A DNA stretch of 64,000 nucleotides from Collimonas fungivorans Ter331 (lineage in GTDB: Bacteria > Pseudomonadota > Gammaproteobacteria > Burkholderiales > Burkholderiaceae_D): the NCBI RefSeq assembly GCF_000221045.1, contig NC_015856.1:4112542-4176541 (forward strand), given 5' to 3'. Under the pieces are notes generated by a model. The model searched no databases and was not told where the DNA came from. It worked only from the letters and a program-made list of their open reading frames with translations. This document shows, one piece after another, positions 17,201-25,735 of this stretch; the stretch's first letter is position 1; the number at the start of each line of letters is the position of its first letter. A program made the translations under genes and the position numbers.

Positions 17201-18616
17201 TTATACCGAATAGTACATGTCGAATTCGATCGGGTGAGTCGTCATGCGATAGCGCTGGACTTCCTGCTTCTTCAAGTCCAGGTAAGCATCGATCATGGTG
17301 TCGCTGAAGACGCCGCCGCGGGTCAGGAACTCGCGGTCCTTGTCCAGCGCTTCCAGTGCTTCTTCCAGCGAAGCGCAGACGGTCGGGATCAGCGCGTCTT
17401 CTTCCGGCGGCAGATGGTACAGGTCTTTCGACGCTGCTTCGCCCGGATGGATCTTGTTCTGCACGCCGTCCAGGCCTGCCATCAGCAATGCCGCGAAGCA
17501 CAGGTACGGGTTCGCCAGCGGATCCGGGAAACGGGTTTCGATGCGGCGGCCCTTTGGATTGGCCACGTGCGGGATACGGATCGAAGCCGAACGGTTACGC
17601 GCCGAATAAGCCAGCTTGACCGGTGCTTCAAAGCCTGGAACCAGGCGCTTGTACGAGTTGGTGCCTGGGTTGGTGATCGCATTCAGGGCCTTGGCGTGCT
17701 TGATGATGCCGCCGATGTAGAACAGCGCGAATTCCGACAGGCCGGCATAGCCGTCGCCGGCGAACAGGTTCTTGCCGTCTTTCCAGACCGACTGGTGCAC
17801 GTGCATGCCGGAGCCGTTGTCGCCAACGATAGGCTTAGGCATGAAAGTGGCGGTCTTGCCGTAGGTGTGGGCAACGTTCCAGACTACGTATTTCAGGTTC
17901 TGGGTCCAGTCGGCGCGCTCGACCAGGGTCGAGAACTTGGTGCCGATTTCATTCTGGCCGGCGCCGGCCACTTCGTGGTGATGCACTTCAACCGGGATGC
18001 CCAGCGATTCCAGGATCAGGCACATTTCCGAACGCATGTCCTGGAAGCTGTCGACTGGAGGAACCGGGAAATAGCCGCCCTTGACGGTTGGACGATGGCC
18101 GGTGTTGCCGCCTTCGAGCTTGGCGCCGGTGCTCCATGCAGCTTCTTCCGAACCGATCTTGACGAAACAGCCGGACATGTCGGCGCCCCAGCGGACGTCG
18201 TCGAAAATGAAGAATTCCGGTTCCGGGCCGAAATAGGCGGTATCACCCAGGCCGGAGGATTTCAGGTAGGCTTCAGCGCGCTTGGCGATCGAACGCGGAT
18301 CGCGGTCATAACCCTTGCCGTCGGATGGCTCGATCACGTCGCATTGCATGAACAAGGTGGTTTCTTCCATGAACGGATCGATGTTCGCGGTGTTCGGATC
18401 AGGCATCAGCAACATGTCGGAAGCTTCAATACCCTTCCAGCCAGCAATAGAAGAACCGTCAAATGCATGACCCGACTCAAATTTATCGATATCGAAATGA
18501 GAGACAGGGACAGTTACGTGCTGTTCCTTGCCTTTGGTGTCAGCGAAGCGAAAATCAACGAATTTGACTTCGTTGTCTTTTGCCATTTTCAAGACTTCTG
18601 CGGCCGTCATTGCCAT
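17201..18616 (-). CDS. glnA: Glutamine synthetase type I
   Basis: The 471-residue enzyme makes glutamine from glutamate, ammonia and ATP as a dodecamer. It has the typical GSI blocks: [52 protein letters not shown] and the adenylylation loop around [10 protein letters not shown], whose Tyr would be the regulatory AMP site. AGGAGATTCAC precedes the ATG at 18616. A sigma-54 promoter and two NtrC-like sites lie upstream, consistent with NtrC activation under nitrogen limitation. The gene is followed by a strong terminator. Confidence 0.97.
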   Translation of the reverse strand: MAMTAAEVLKMAKDNEVKFVDFRFADTKGKEQHVTVPVSHFDIDKFESGHAFDGSSIAGWKGIEASDMLLMPDPNTANIDPFMEETTLFMQCDVIEPSDGKGYDRDPRSIAKRAEAYLKSSGLGDTAYFGPEPEFFIFDDVRWGADMSGCFVKIGSEEAAWSTGAKLEGGNTGHRPTVKGGYFPVPPVDSFQDMRSEMCLILESLGIPVEVHHHEVAGAGQNEIGTKFSTLVERADWTQNLKYVVWNVAHTYGKTATFMPKPIVGDNGSGMHVHQSVWKDGKNLFAGDGYAGLSEFALFYIGGIIKHAKALNAITNPGTNSYKRLVPGFEAPVKLAYSARNRSASIRIPHVANPKGRRIETRFPDPLANPYLCFAALLMAGLDGVQNKIHPGEAASKDLYHLPPEEDALIPTVCASLEEALEALDKDREFLTRGGVFSDTMIDAYLDLKKQEVQRYRMTTHPIEFDMYYSV

Positions 18617-18782
18617 GTGAATCTCCTAAATATGAAAGGTACTGCAATTTTTAAATTGTGCGCCCTGCTCAGGATCTGTTGCGCGCAGTTTTCAGCGTCG
18701 CAGTAACATCATGATGTACAGGTAGTGAGCAAACCATGACCGGACAGCAATTCAGTACGACCAGAACTCAGTGCAGGATGAT

Positions 18783-18798
18783 AGCAGAATCCATGCCA
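18783..18798 (-). promoter_or_regulatory. Sigma-54 promoter of glnA
   Basis: On the minus strand the sequence reads TGGCATGGATTCTGCT, keeping the -24 GG and -12 GC of the sigma-54 consensus with correct spacing. The start would lie near 18772, about 155 bases before the glnA ATG. It differs from the consensus TTGC by a single C. Confidence 0.6.
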
Positions 18799-18892
18799 CC
18801 ATCCGTTCATCGCGGCTTGCTTATTCGATCCTGTAATTAGCTTGCGTAGAACGCAGTATCAGCCTTTTTCGGGCTTGCCCTCGTTATCAAAA

Positions 18893-18909
18893 ATCACCAT
18901 TATGGTGCA
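18893..18909. promoter_or_regulatory. NtrC binding site 1 upstream of glnA
   Basis: The 17-mer ATCACCATTATGGTGCA matches 12 of the 14 defined positions of the NtrC consensus TGCACCAN3TGGTGCA, with CACCAT/ATGGTG as a perfect palindrome. It sits about 130 bases upstream of the predicted glnA start, a usual enhancer distance. The rhodanese gene lies divergently on the other side. Confidence 0.65.
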
Positions 18910-18961
18910 ATGAAAAACGTGAGCACCTTTTTTGTGCGTCAGTCTTGGCGAATCGAGGATT

Positions 18962-18978
18962 GTCACCATCATGGTGCG
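18962..18978. promoter_or_regulatory. NtrC binding site 2 upstream of glnA
   Basis: GTCACCATCATGGTGCG repeats the same palindrome (CACCAT/ATGGTG) 69 bases from site 1, about six and a half helical turns. Two sites in tandem are typical of cooperative NtrC enhancers. Confidence 0.6.
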
Positions 18979-19032
18979 ACCAGACATTGAATACCAACTT
19001 GTTGAAAAACCATCATTTTTTTGGAGATGCCC

Positions 19033-19497
19033 ATGCCCACCACCGACGAACTCCTGACCACTGCCCGGCAACGCGGCCAGAACGACCACTTGCCGTATGC
19101 CGGCGCCGTCACCCCGAGCGAGGCGTTTGCCTTGCTGCAGGCAGACGTCGCCACGATCCTGGTAGATGTGCGCACCAATGCCGAACGCGACTGGGTCGGC
19201 CGGGTCTCGATCCGCGACCCGCAGCATGCGGCGGTGCAATGGTCGCAATATCCCGGCGGCGTGCAGAATCCCGATTTCCTGGCGCAGCTGGCGCAGATCG
19301 CTGAAAAAGGCACGCCGCTGCTGTTCTTGTGCCGTTCCGGCGTGCGCTCGCAACATGCGGCCAAGCTGGCCACCGAAAACGGTTATGCCAACTGTTTCAA
19401 TATCCTGGAAGGTTTCGAGGGCGACAAGGACAATAACGGCCACCGCAAAAACCTCAACGGCTGGTGCAAGGCCGGCTTGCCTTGGCTGGGGGCTTGA
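19033..19497 (+). CDS. Rhodanese-like sulfurtransferase
   Basis: This 154-residue single-domain rhodanese has the active-site loop LFLCRSGVRSQHAAK, with Cys as the persulfide-carrying nucleophile, and the upstream TILVDVRTNAERDWVG strand. Such proteins transfer sulfur from thiosulfate or persulfides to thiophilic acceptors. The ATG at 19033 is chosen because TTGGAG ends six bases before it; earlier in-frame TTG and ATG codons at 19021 and 19027 overlap that site. It is divergent from glnA. Confidence 0.85.
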   Translation: MPTTDELLTTARQRGQNDHLPYAGAVTPSEAFALLQADVATILVDVRTNAERDWVGRVSIRDPQHAAVQWSQYPGGVQNPDFLAQLAQIAEKGTPLLFLCRSGVRSQHAAKLATENGYANCFNILEGFEGDKDNNGHRKNLNGWCKAGLPWLGA

Positions 19498-19507
19498 CGG
19501 GATTCTT

Positions 19508-20002
19508 TCAGGCGGCCTGATAGGCCAGTACGCGGTTCTCGTATTTCTGGCCTTCGAATTCGTGCCAGGCGGTGCCGATGTCGATGAAACCGTAAGCGCG
19601 ATAAAACCCCAGCGCCTGTGCGTTGCCGGCCCAGGCCGTGAGCCAGAGCCGGGCGCCGGCGCTGCCGATCGCATGGTCCAGCAGCGCGCGGCCGATGCCG
19701 CGGCCATGGAAATGTTCCTGCACGTATAGCGTGTCGACTTCGACTCCGCCGTAGTTTTTTTCCGCGCAGGGCGATTCCAGGTCGAGCAGGACGTAACCCA
19801 GCAGGTTTTCGCCGTCCGCTTCGACAAACAGCCGGTAAGCGGGATCGGCGATGATGTCGCGGAAATACCCGGGAGTAAAAGTCGACAGCACCTCGCGCGC
19901 CAGGTCATCGCTGACGCCTTCGGTGGCGTAGGCATGCAGCCAGACCTGGATCGACAGCGCGGTCAGGCTCATGCAATCGGCTTCTGCCGCGTCTCGAATC
20001 AA
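19508..20002 (-). CDS. GNAT family N-acetyltransferase
   Basis: The 164-residue protein has the GNAT acetyl-CoA loop VQEHFHGRGIGRALLDHAIG (Q/RxxGxG/A-type) near residue 100 and the downstream NAQALGFYRAYGF segment. Substrate unknown. The start is a TTG at 20002: AAGGAGAGAAA immediately precedes it and no ATG fits. It is convergent with the rhodanese gene, ten bases apart. Confidence 0.8.
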   Translation of the reverse strand: MIRDAAEADCMSLTALSIQVWLHAYATEGVSDDLAREVLSTFTPGYFRDIIADPAYRLFVEADGENLLGYVLLDLESPCAEKNYGGVEVDTLYVQEHFHGRGIGRALLDHAIGSAGARLWLTAWAGNAQALGFYRAYGFIDIGTAWHEFEGQKYENRVLAYQAA

Positions 20003-20158
20003 ATTTCTCTCCTTGGCTGTGCTTCATTTATGCAGCGGTTTCAGCGACGGACAGCGCGAGCCCGTACTTGAAACTTATGCAAGCTGACGACAGTCTACTA
20101 CCGCTCCCTGGCTGCCGAGAAATCCGCAGCCGTAAAATGTTTTGCCACCGGAACCCCC

Positions 20159-20638
20159 ATGATTGCCATTGACCGCCTGATCCAGATCCGCCAGTCCCTG
20201 CACTGGCTGCCGCTAGTGTTCGCCCGCATCAATGTCGGGCTGTTCTTCTCTATCTCCGGATACAACAAGCTGTTCGTGCCGGCCAACCAGGCAGCCATGC
20301 TGACGACCATGCAGCACGCCGGCATTCCATTCCCGGAATTCAATGCGGTGTTCGTCGCCATCCTGGAATTTGTTTTCGGCGGCTTGCTCGCGCTGGGCTT
20401 GCTGACCAGGGCCAGCGCGCTGGTCCTGCTGGCGATAGTCGGCGTCGCGACTTTCTCGGATGGCATCCACAAGATCCCGGCCGGCCTTGGCCCGCTGGAC
20501 TGGTACGACTGGTTCCTCTACCTGCCCGAGGTGCTGTACGGCCTGCTGCTGTTCTGGATATTGTTTGCCGGCGCCGAGCGTTTTGGCGCGGACCCTGTGC
20601 TTGTAAAACGATACCCGAAGTTACGCCGGTTTATATAA
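20159..20638 (+). CDS. DoxX-family membrane protein
   Basis: The 159-residue protein has four hydrophobic segments and DoxX hallmarks: an early Arg-containing helix (LVFARINVGLFFSISGYNKL), NAVFVAILEFVFGGLLALGLLTR and a short C-terminal basic tail. DoxX proteins are inner-membrane proteins linked to respiration or thiol/sulfur metabolism, but a precise role is unknown here. Its 3' end overlaps the convergent reductase gene by 18 bases. Confidence 0.8.
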   Translation: MIAIDRLIQIRQSLHWLPLVFARINVGLFFSISGYNKLFVPANQAAMLTTMQHAGIPFPEFNAVFVAILEFVFGGLLALGLLTRASALVLLAIVGVATFSDGIHKIPAGLGPLDWYDWFLYLPEVLYGLLLFWILFAGAERFGADPVLVKRYPKLRRFI

Positions 20639-21583
20639 ATCGAGCGAGGCAATCGCCACCCGCGCGGCAGCCAGGTCCCAGGCGGCCTGGCCGACGGTTT
20701 TATATACCGGCAAGACTGCCTGCCGGACAAAGCCGTGGGCCAGCACGTCGGGCAGCTCGCGCACCTTGCTCCAGTCGATCTGCGCTTGCAGCAGATCGCC
20801 GGCTTCATGTTTCGCTCCCGCCAGGCAATCGACCACTACGGTGCGGCTGTGCAAAAGCTCGGCCGGAAATTCCACCATGTCCGGCTTGAAGGCGCCGACG
20901 CCTATCGCCAGCGTAGTCGCGGCGATGCTGACCGGTATCACGGCGGTGCGCGAAGTGGTCAGGGCGATCACGACATCGGTGTGCGGCAAATCGGTGGCTA
21001 GCGCAGCGGCGGCCATGGCCTTGACGGCAATCTGCGGATGCCGCTGCTGCAAGGCTGCGCAAAATGCCTGCGTTTTTTCCAGGTCGCGCGCGGCGACCCA
21101 GAATTCGGTGACGCCGAAATACTCGGCCAGGCCGTCGGCATGAGCGATGGCCTGCACACCGGTGCCAATCAAAAATGCCGATTTTGGCTTTGACGGCAGC
21201 AAAGCTTCAATACCGAGCAGGCTTACCGCGGCCGTTCGCCTGGCGGTAACGGTGGGGCCATGCAACAGCGCCAGCCGGCGGCCGCTGGCGGCGTCGAACA
21301 CCACTACTTCGCCCTGGATCGCCGGCAGCTGGTACTGGGCGTTGTTGGCGTGCACGGTGATCAGCTTGGTCATGCCGATGTCGGCAGCGACAGCCGGCAT
21401 GCATAGCAGCACGCTGGCCTTGTCGATTTCCACCACCATGCGTTCGGGCGCATTGATCTCGCCTTGGCGCAGCTGCTGTGCGACCTTGACCAGCGCCGGC
21501 ACCAGTTCGGCATACGGCAAGGCGGCGGCGGTGCTTTCAGCGTCGAGGATTCGCATATATTGGTCCATCCAAAATCGGCCCAT
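20621..21583 (-). CDS. lhpI: Delta1-pyrroline-2-carboxylate reductase (ornithine cyclodeaminase/mu-crystallin family)
   Basis: The 320-residue protein belongs to the ornithine cyclodeaminase/mu-crystallin family, with the NAD(P) Rossmann motif SAFLIGTGVQAIAHADGLAEYF and the substrate segment GAFKPDMVEFPAELL. Many members reduce cyclic imines rather than deaminate ornithine. It lies ten bases downstream of a Cys/Thr-type proline-racemase homologue, whose product, delta1-pyrroline-2-carboxylate, it would reduce to L-proline. That pairing is the known trans-3-hydroxyproline route described in Azospirillum. The start is uncertain: in-frame ATGs also occur at 21568 and 21556. Confidence 0.75.
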   Translation of the reverse strand: MGRFWMDQYMRILDAESTAAALPYAELVPALVKVAQQLRQGEINAPERMVVEIDKASVLLCMPAVAADIGMTKLITVHANNAQYQLPAIQGEVVVFDAASGRRLALLHGPTVTARRTAAVSLLGIEALLPSKPKSAFLIGTGVQAIAHADGLAEYFGVTEFWVAARDLEKTQAFCAALQQRHPQIAVKAMAAAALATDLPHTDVVIALTTSRTAVIPVSIAATTLAIGVGAFKPDMVEFPAELLHSRTVVVDCLAGAKHEAGDLLQAQIDWSKVRELPDVLAHGFVRQAVLPVYKTVGQAAWDLAAARVAIASLDLYKPA

Positions 21584-21593
21584 CCAAAATTAA

Positions 21594-22604
21594 TCAGCGC
21601 AGGAAGAAACCTTGCGGGAACGGATCGCTGTCTTCCAGCACCCACTGGTTGAAACCCATGATGTGCGCATTGCCGGTGACTTCGGTATGCACTGCATCGA
21701 ACTCGCCGACCTTGGTGGTGCCGGTCACACGCACCCGGAAACAGCTGCCGACGATGCTTTCATTCACCAGCACCTGGTTCAGCGCCAGCTTCTGGCGCAG
21801 GAACAATTGCGCGGCGCGGCCTGAGGTACCGGTGCCGGTCGGCGAGCGGTCCACTTCGCGGTCGGCGAAGATGCAGACATTGGCCTGGTCGGCGCCGGCA
21901 TCGTTCGGCGCGCCGTCGATGATGGTGCCGTACAACGTATCCAGGCCGGGCTCCAGCGGATGCTGGATTTTTACCTGGTCCTTGACTGCCTGCTTGGTTT
22001 CCGCGCCCAGCTGTATCAGGCTGCCCACCTGTTCCGGCTTGATCTTCACGCCAGCCTGGTCGGCGTTCATGTAGTAATAAAAAGCGCCGCCGAACACGAT
22101 GTCGCCAGTCACCTTGCCGAAGCTCGGCGTCTCGACTTCGACGTCGCGCTGGTAGATGAATGCCGGCACGTTGCGGAAGGTGACGGCGCCGGCGCGCTGG
22201 CCGTCCCATTCGACCTGGGCTTCGATGAAACCGGCCGGCGTATCAAAGCCGATGCGCGTCAGCGGCATGCTGCGCTCGACATGGTTGAGCTCCACCAGCA
22301 CCTTGCCCAGCGCGATGATGCCGTGGCCGCACATGTCGCTATAACCTTCGTTATGGATGAAGATCACGCCGAAATCGGCGGCCGGCGTGACCGGCGGCAA
22401 CAGGTAGGCGCCGTACATGTCGGCATGGCCGCGCGGTTCGTTCATCAGGAACTGGCGCAGGTCGTCGCGCTGCGCCTTGAGCCAGCAGCGGCGCTCGAGG
22501 ATGGTCTTGCCGGGCACCGGCGGCAGGCCGGAAATAACGATGCGCAGCGGCTCGCCGCCGGTGTGTGCATCTACCGTATGGATGGTGCGTGTATAACTTA
22601 GCAT
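21594..22604 (-). CDS. Trans-3-hydroxy-L-proline dehydratase (proline-racemase superfamily)
   Basis: The 336-residue protein is a proline-racemase superfamily member. The first catalytic Cys sits in SDMCGHGIIALG, but the second catalytic position, Cys in racemases and 4-hydroxyproline epimerases, is Thr here (DRSPTGTGTSGRA). A Cys/Thr pair is the known signature of trans-3-hydroxy-L-proline dehydratase, which yields delta1-pyrroline-2-carboxylate. The adjacent downstream reductase fits exactly. ATG at 22604 begins MLSYTRTIHTVDAHTGGEP, the normal family start; 30 codons of upstream frame are ignored. Confidence 0.82.
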   Translation of the reverse strand: MLSYTRTIHTVDAHTGGEPLRIVISGLPPVPGKTILERRCWLKAQRDDLRQFLMNEPRGHADMYGAYLLPPVTPAADFGVIFIHNEGYSDMCGHGIIALGKVLVELNHVERSMPLTRIGFDTPAGFIEAQVEWDGQRAGAVTFRNVPAFIYQRDVEVETPSFGKVTGDIVFGGAFYYYMNADQAGVKIKPEQVGSLIQLGAETKQAVKDQVKIQHPLEPGLDTLYGTIIDGAPNDAGADQANVCIFADREVDRSPTGTGTSGRAAQLFLRQKLALNQVLVNESIVGSCFRVRVTGTTKVGEFDAVHTEVTGNAHIMGFNQWVLEDSDPFPQGFFLR

Positions 22605-22638
22605 GGGAAATTTTGTACGAAGAGAACCGCGGGCGAGA

Positions 22639-22707
22639 CGTGGGCAAAAAAACCTGCCCACCCTACTTCGCTTGCCTGGAGGTAGGGTGGGCACCTGTGC
22701 CCACGCG
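22639..22707. repeat. REPIN B (outward-facing pair)
   Basis: Two REP palindromes, 22639-22666 (ending GCCCACCCTAC) and 22682-22707 (starting GTAGGGTGGGC), stand tail to tail, the reverse order to most other pairs in the window. They lie between the LivK-like gene stop and the start of the dehydratase gene, within the same strand's intergenic gap. Confidence 0.9.
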
Positions 22708-22715
22708 TTGGTTGC

Positions 22716-23843
22716 TTAGTAGCTGGTCAAAGCTTCCGGCACGCCGCCCTTGAAGCGGAACACGGTTACAGGCGATTGCTTCAGGTCGTGGTTGGCGTCG
22801 AATTCATAAGAGCCGGCTACGCCCTTGTAGTGAATCTTTTCCAGCGCCGATACGTATTGCTTCGGCTCTACCGAGTTGGCGTCCTTCATCGCCTGCGCGA
22901 TCACCATCATGCCGTCGTAGAACGAAGCAGCGTAGGTTTCCGCAGGACGGTTGTAACGCTTCTGGTAGTCGGCCGCAAAGGTTTTGCCCGAAGCCAGCTT
23001 GTCCAGCATGGCGCCGCCCTGGGTGCAGTACACCTGGTCGGTAATCGCATCGCCGCCCAGACGGCCCATCTCCGGCGCGCAGATGCCATCGCCGCCGAGG
23101 AACTTGGCGCTTACGCCCAATTGCTTCATCTGGCGCATCATCGGTCCGCCCTGCGGCGAGTAGCCGCCGTAGAAAATCGCGTCCGGTTTCTTCGACTTGA
23201 TGGAGGTCAGGATAGCGGTGAAATCGGTTGCCTTGTCATTGGTGAAGTCGTTGCCGAGCACCTTGATGCCGTTGGCCTTGGCGACTTTCGAAAACTCTTC
23301 CGCCAGGCCCTGGCCGTAGGCGGTGCGGTCGTCGATGATCGCTACGGTCTTGACCTTCAATTCCTTGGCTGCGTACAGCGCCATCTTGCCGCCCAGCTGG
23401 CTGTCGCTGGCCGCTACCCGGAATACCGAGTGGAACCCTTGCAGGGTCACTTTCGGATTGGAGGCCACGGTGCCCATCACGATGCCGGCGTCGTTATAGA
23501 CGCGCGAAGCAGGAATGGTCACGCCCGAGTTGTAAGGACCGACCACTGCCTTGACGCCCATGTCGACCAGCTTTTGCGCTACGCCGACACCGGCGCGCGG
23601 ATCGGCCTGGTCGTCTTCCATCTGCGCTTCGAACTTGATTTTCTTGCCGCCGATGACCATGCCCTGGCTATTGAGCTTGTCGATCGCCATGGCCAGGCCG
23701 CCCTGGTTGTCGCGACCGGCAGATGCCTGCGGGCCGGTCAGCGGGCCGCTGAAACCGATCTTTACTACTTGTGTCTCCTGCGCCATAACGAGCGCTGGGA
23801 ATGCAGCCAACATCACCATCATCAGTTTGGTCCGTGCGTACAT
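22716..23843 (-). CDS. Branched-chain amino acid ABC transporter substrate-binding protein (LivK-like)
   Basis: The 375-residue precursor has a signal peptide (MYARTKLMMVMLAAFPALVMA) followed by the type I periplasmic-binding fold: VVKIGFSGPLTGPQASAGRDNQGGLAMAID is the classic opening of LivJ/LivK/BraC proteins. No transporter permease or ATPase genes lie beside it, so it is an orphan binding protein using components elsewhere. AAGGATACGCC precedes the ATG at 23843. It lies upstream of the hydroxyproline pair and may serve uptake of a related amino acid, which is inference. Confidence 0.87.
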   Translation of the reverse strand: MYARTKLMMVMLAAFPALVMAQETQVVKIGFSGPLTGPQASAGRDNQGGLAMAIDKLNSQGMVIGGKKIKFEAQMEDDQADPRAGVGVAQKLVDMGVKAVVGPYNSGVTIPASRVYNDAGIVMGTVASNPKVTLQGFHSVFRVAASDSQLGGKMALYAAKELKVKTVAIIDDRTAYGQGLAEEFSKVAKANGIKVLGNDFTNDKATDFTAILTSIKSKKPDAIFYGGYSPQGGPMMRQMKQLGVSAKFLGGDGICAPEMGRLGGDAITDQVYCTQGGAMLDKLASGKTFAADYQKRYNRPAETYAASFYDGMMVIAQAMKDANSVEPKQYVSALEKIHYKGVAGSYEFDANHDLKQSPVTVFRFKGGVPEALTSY

Positions 23844-24085
23844 GGCGTATCCTTTCGTCTGTCTTTAATAATAGTGTTTTTTTAATATCGGCACCCATCG
23901 TCAGGCGTGGGAAACCGGGGACGTCTCTTGCAGATCGAATCCTAGCAGGGACGCCGCCGCATTAAATTCTTTTATGCGGCGGCTTCTCCGTAGATTCGAT
24001 GGCAAAATGACTCGATCCAGCAGGAATTCTAGTTGCTATCCCTGCGGCAGGGGAAACAAATTGGCCGGGGCCGGAATCGGCGTGG

Positions 24086-24901
24086 CTAGTGGCAATCGGG
24101 CACGTTCTGGTCCAGGTAGACCTCGAAGGCGACGTTGCTGATCCATTTTTTTCGATTGCCGGCCCAGTAGCTGCTGTCCAGCGCACTGGCCGTCTGCTGC
24201 AGGTAATCGCCCAGTCCGGTATCGGCCGGCCTTACCGCAAAAGTCAGCGTGGCCGGATTGGCGGGCAGCGGCAAGCTGGCTGAAAACTTTTTCCATTCGG
24301 GTAAATCCAGCATGCCGTTCAGGACCGCGTCGTCATGGACGGCGGCGTCGCAGGCTCCGGTCCGGAGCGCCAGCAAGGCGTCGGCCGGCGCTTTATATAC
24401 TTTTTCAACAGCGCCATAAGCGGCCGCCATGCTGCCGACGTAGGCCCCGCCCTGCGCCACGCAGATGCTGCGCCCGCGCAGCTGCGCCAGGCGCTTGATG
24501 TCGGTATCGCTGCGCATGATCAGTTTGGGGTTGGCCTGGTAGGCTGTCGGCAGCAGTCTTGCGCTGGCGCCGAACGTGTCGGCGTCGGCCTGCTTCAGGT
24601 TCAACAGCAGCAGGTCGACCTTGCCTTGCGCCAGCAGCTGTTGCCGGTCCCGCGCCGTCACTTTCACCGTGCGCAGCCTGACGCCCAGGCGCTGCGCCAG
24701 GTCGGCGGCGACGGTCGTGTCGAAACTCTCGGCCGTGCGGTATTTTGCGCCGGCGACATGGGCCGGCGCGACATAGCTGACGCCGACCACCAGCTGGCCG
24801 CGCTGCCTGATTTGCTGCAAGCTGGCCGCCGTCGCGCTGAGCGGCAGCGCGCAGGCCAGCAGCAACAGTAAAAATCGGCGGAAGAAAAACGGCGGTTTCA
24901 T
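24086..24901 (-). CDS. Periplasmic solute-binding protein, family 3
   Basis: The 271-residue precursor begins MKPPFFFRRFLLLLLACALPLSATAAS, a signal peptide, and continues LQQIRQRGQLVVGVSY, the usual start of family 3 (amino-acid-type) binding proteins such as HisJ/GlnH-like. Two lobes and a C-terminal YLDQN motif are visible. It is the last gene of a transporter run beginning with an SsuB-like ATPase, with only nine bases to the permease. A second binding protein of a different fold occurs in the same run. Confidence 0.78.
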   Translation of the reverse strand: MKPPFFFRRFLLLLLACALPLSATAASLQQIRQRGQLVVGVSYVAPAHVAGAKYRTAESFDTTVAADLAQRLGVRLRTVKVTARDRQQLLAQGKVDLLLLNLKQADADTFGASARLLPTAYQANPKLIMRSDTDIKRLAQLRGRSICVAQGGAYVGSMAAAYGAVEKVYKAPADALLALRTGACDAAVHDDAVLNGMLDLPEWKKFSASLPLPANPATLTFAVRPADTGLGDYLQQTASALDSSYWAGNRKKWISNVAFEVYLDQNVPDCH

Positions 24902-24910
24902 GAACTTGGA

Positions 24911-25684
24911 TCAGACGTATTGATAACGCAGCACCCTGTGCTTCAGGTTTTCCAGGATGAACTGGTCGATCAACGCAGCCAGGATTGCAATGGCTAGGAT
25001 GTTGGTCATCACGCCGACCATGTCGGCGGTTTCGCCGGCGTAGGCCAGGGTCCGTCCCAGCCCCTTGCCGAAGCCGATCAGCATCTCGGCTGAAATCAGC
25101 GCGCGCCAGGCATTGCCGAACGCCAGCTGGGCGCCGGTGATCAGCTCCGGCATCACTGCCGGCAGGTACACCCGTTTCAGCATGTCCCAGCGCGTGGCGC
25201 CCATCACCCGCGCCGCCGAGACGTGCACTTGCTGCACGCTCTCGGTGGCGTTCATGACGCTCAGCGCGGCCGGGAAAAAAGCCGCCATCGCCACCACCAC
25301 CATGATCGGCAGGTTGCCGAAGCCCATCAGGATCAGGAACAAGGGCACCCAGGCGATCGACGGGATCGATTGCAGGATGATGATGGCCGATTTCAGCACT
25401 TCGCGGAAGAAAAACAGCACCGCGCCGACCAGGCCGAAGCCGATGCCGAACAGCATCGCCGCCGCATAACCGCCGCCGAGCCGGGTCAGGCTGCCCCACA
25501 AGGCGGTGCGGAATTCCGGCGTCAGCGCTTCCTGCCACAAGCGTCCCAGCACCGGCAGCACGCCCGGCATCAGGAAATCAGGCAGCGACCAGGCGGCGAT
25601 CTGCCACAGCAGGAAAATCAGCAGGATAGCCAGCAGCATGGCGAGTTTTTTGCGATAACCGACCAGCCGGCTTTGAGTGCTCAT
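24911..25684 (-). CDS. ABC transporter permease, SsuC/TauC type
   Basis: The 257-residue membrane protein has about six transmembrane segments and the EAA-type loop (SAARVMGATRWDMLKRVYLPAVMPELITG) contacting the ATPase. It resembles permeases of the sulfonate/nitrate/taurine family, including QSIPSIAWVPLFLILMGFG. It is encoded between an NMT1-type binding protein and a family 3 binding protein. Confidence 0.87.
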   Translation of the reverse strand: MSTQSRLVGYRKKLAMLLAILLIFLLWQIAAWSLPDFLMPGVLPVLGRLWQEALTPEFRTALWGSLTRLGGGYAAAMLFGIGFGLVGAVLFFFREVLKSAIIILQSIPSIAWVPLFLILMGFGNLPIMVVVAMAAFFPAALSVMNATESVQQVHVSAARVMGATRWDMLKRVYLPAVMPELITGAQLAFGNAWRALISAEMLIGFGKGLGRTLAYAGETADMVGVMTNILAIAILAALIDQFILENLKHRVLRYQYV

Positions 25685-25735
25685 AGATAAACCAAAACAA
25701 TTCTTGTGTAATGAAAAAAGCTGATTGCGGAACGA

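Noticed and set aside
23953-23983. GCCGCCGCAT/ATGCGGCGGC hairpin as a terminator of the family 3 binding-protein gene
   Set aside because: There is no T tract after the stem on the minus strand, so it was not called as a terminator.
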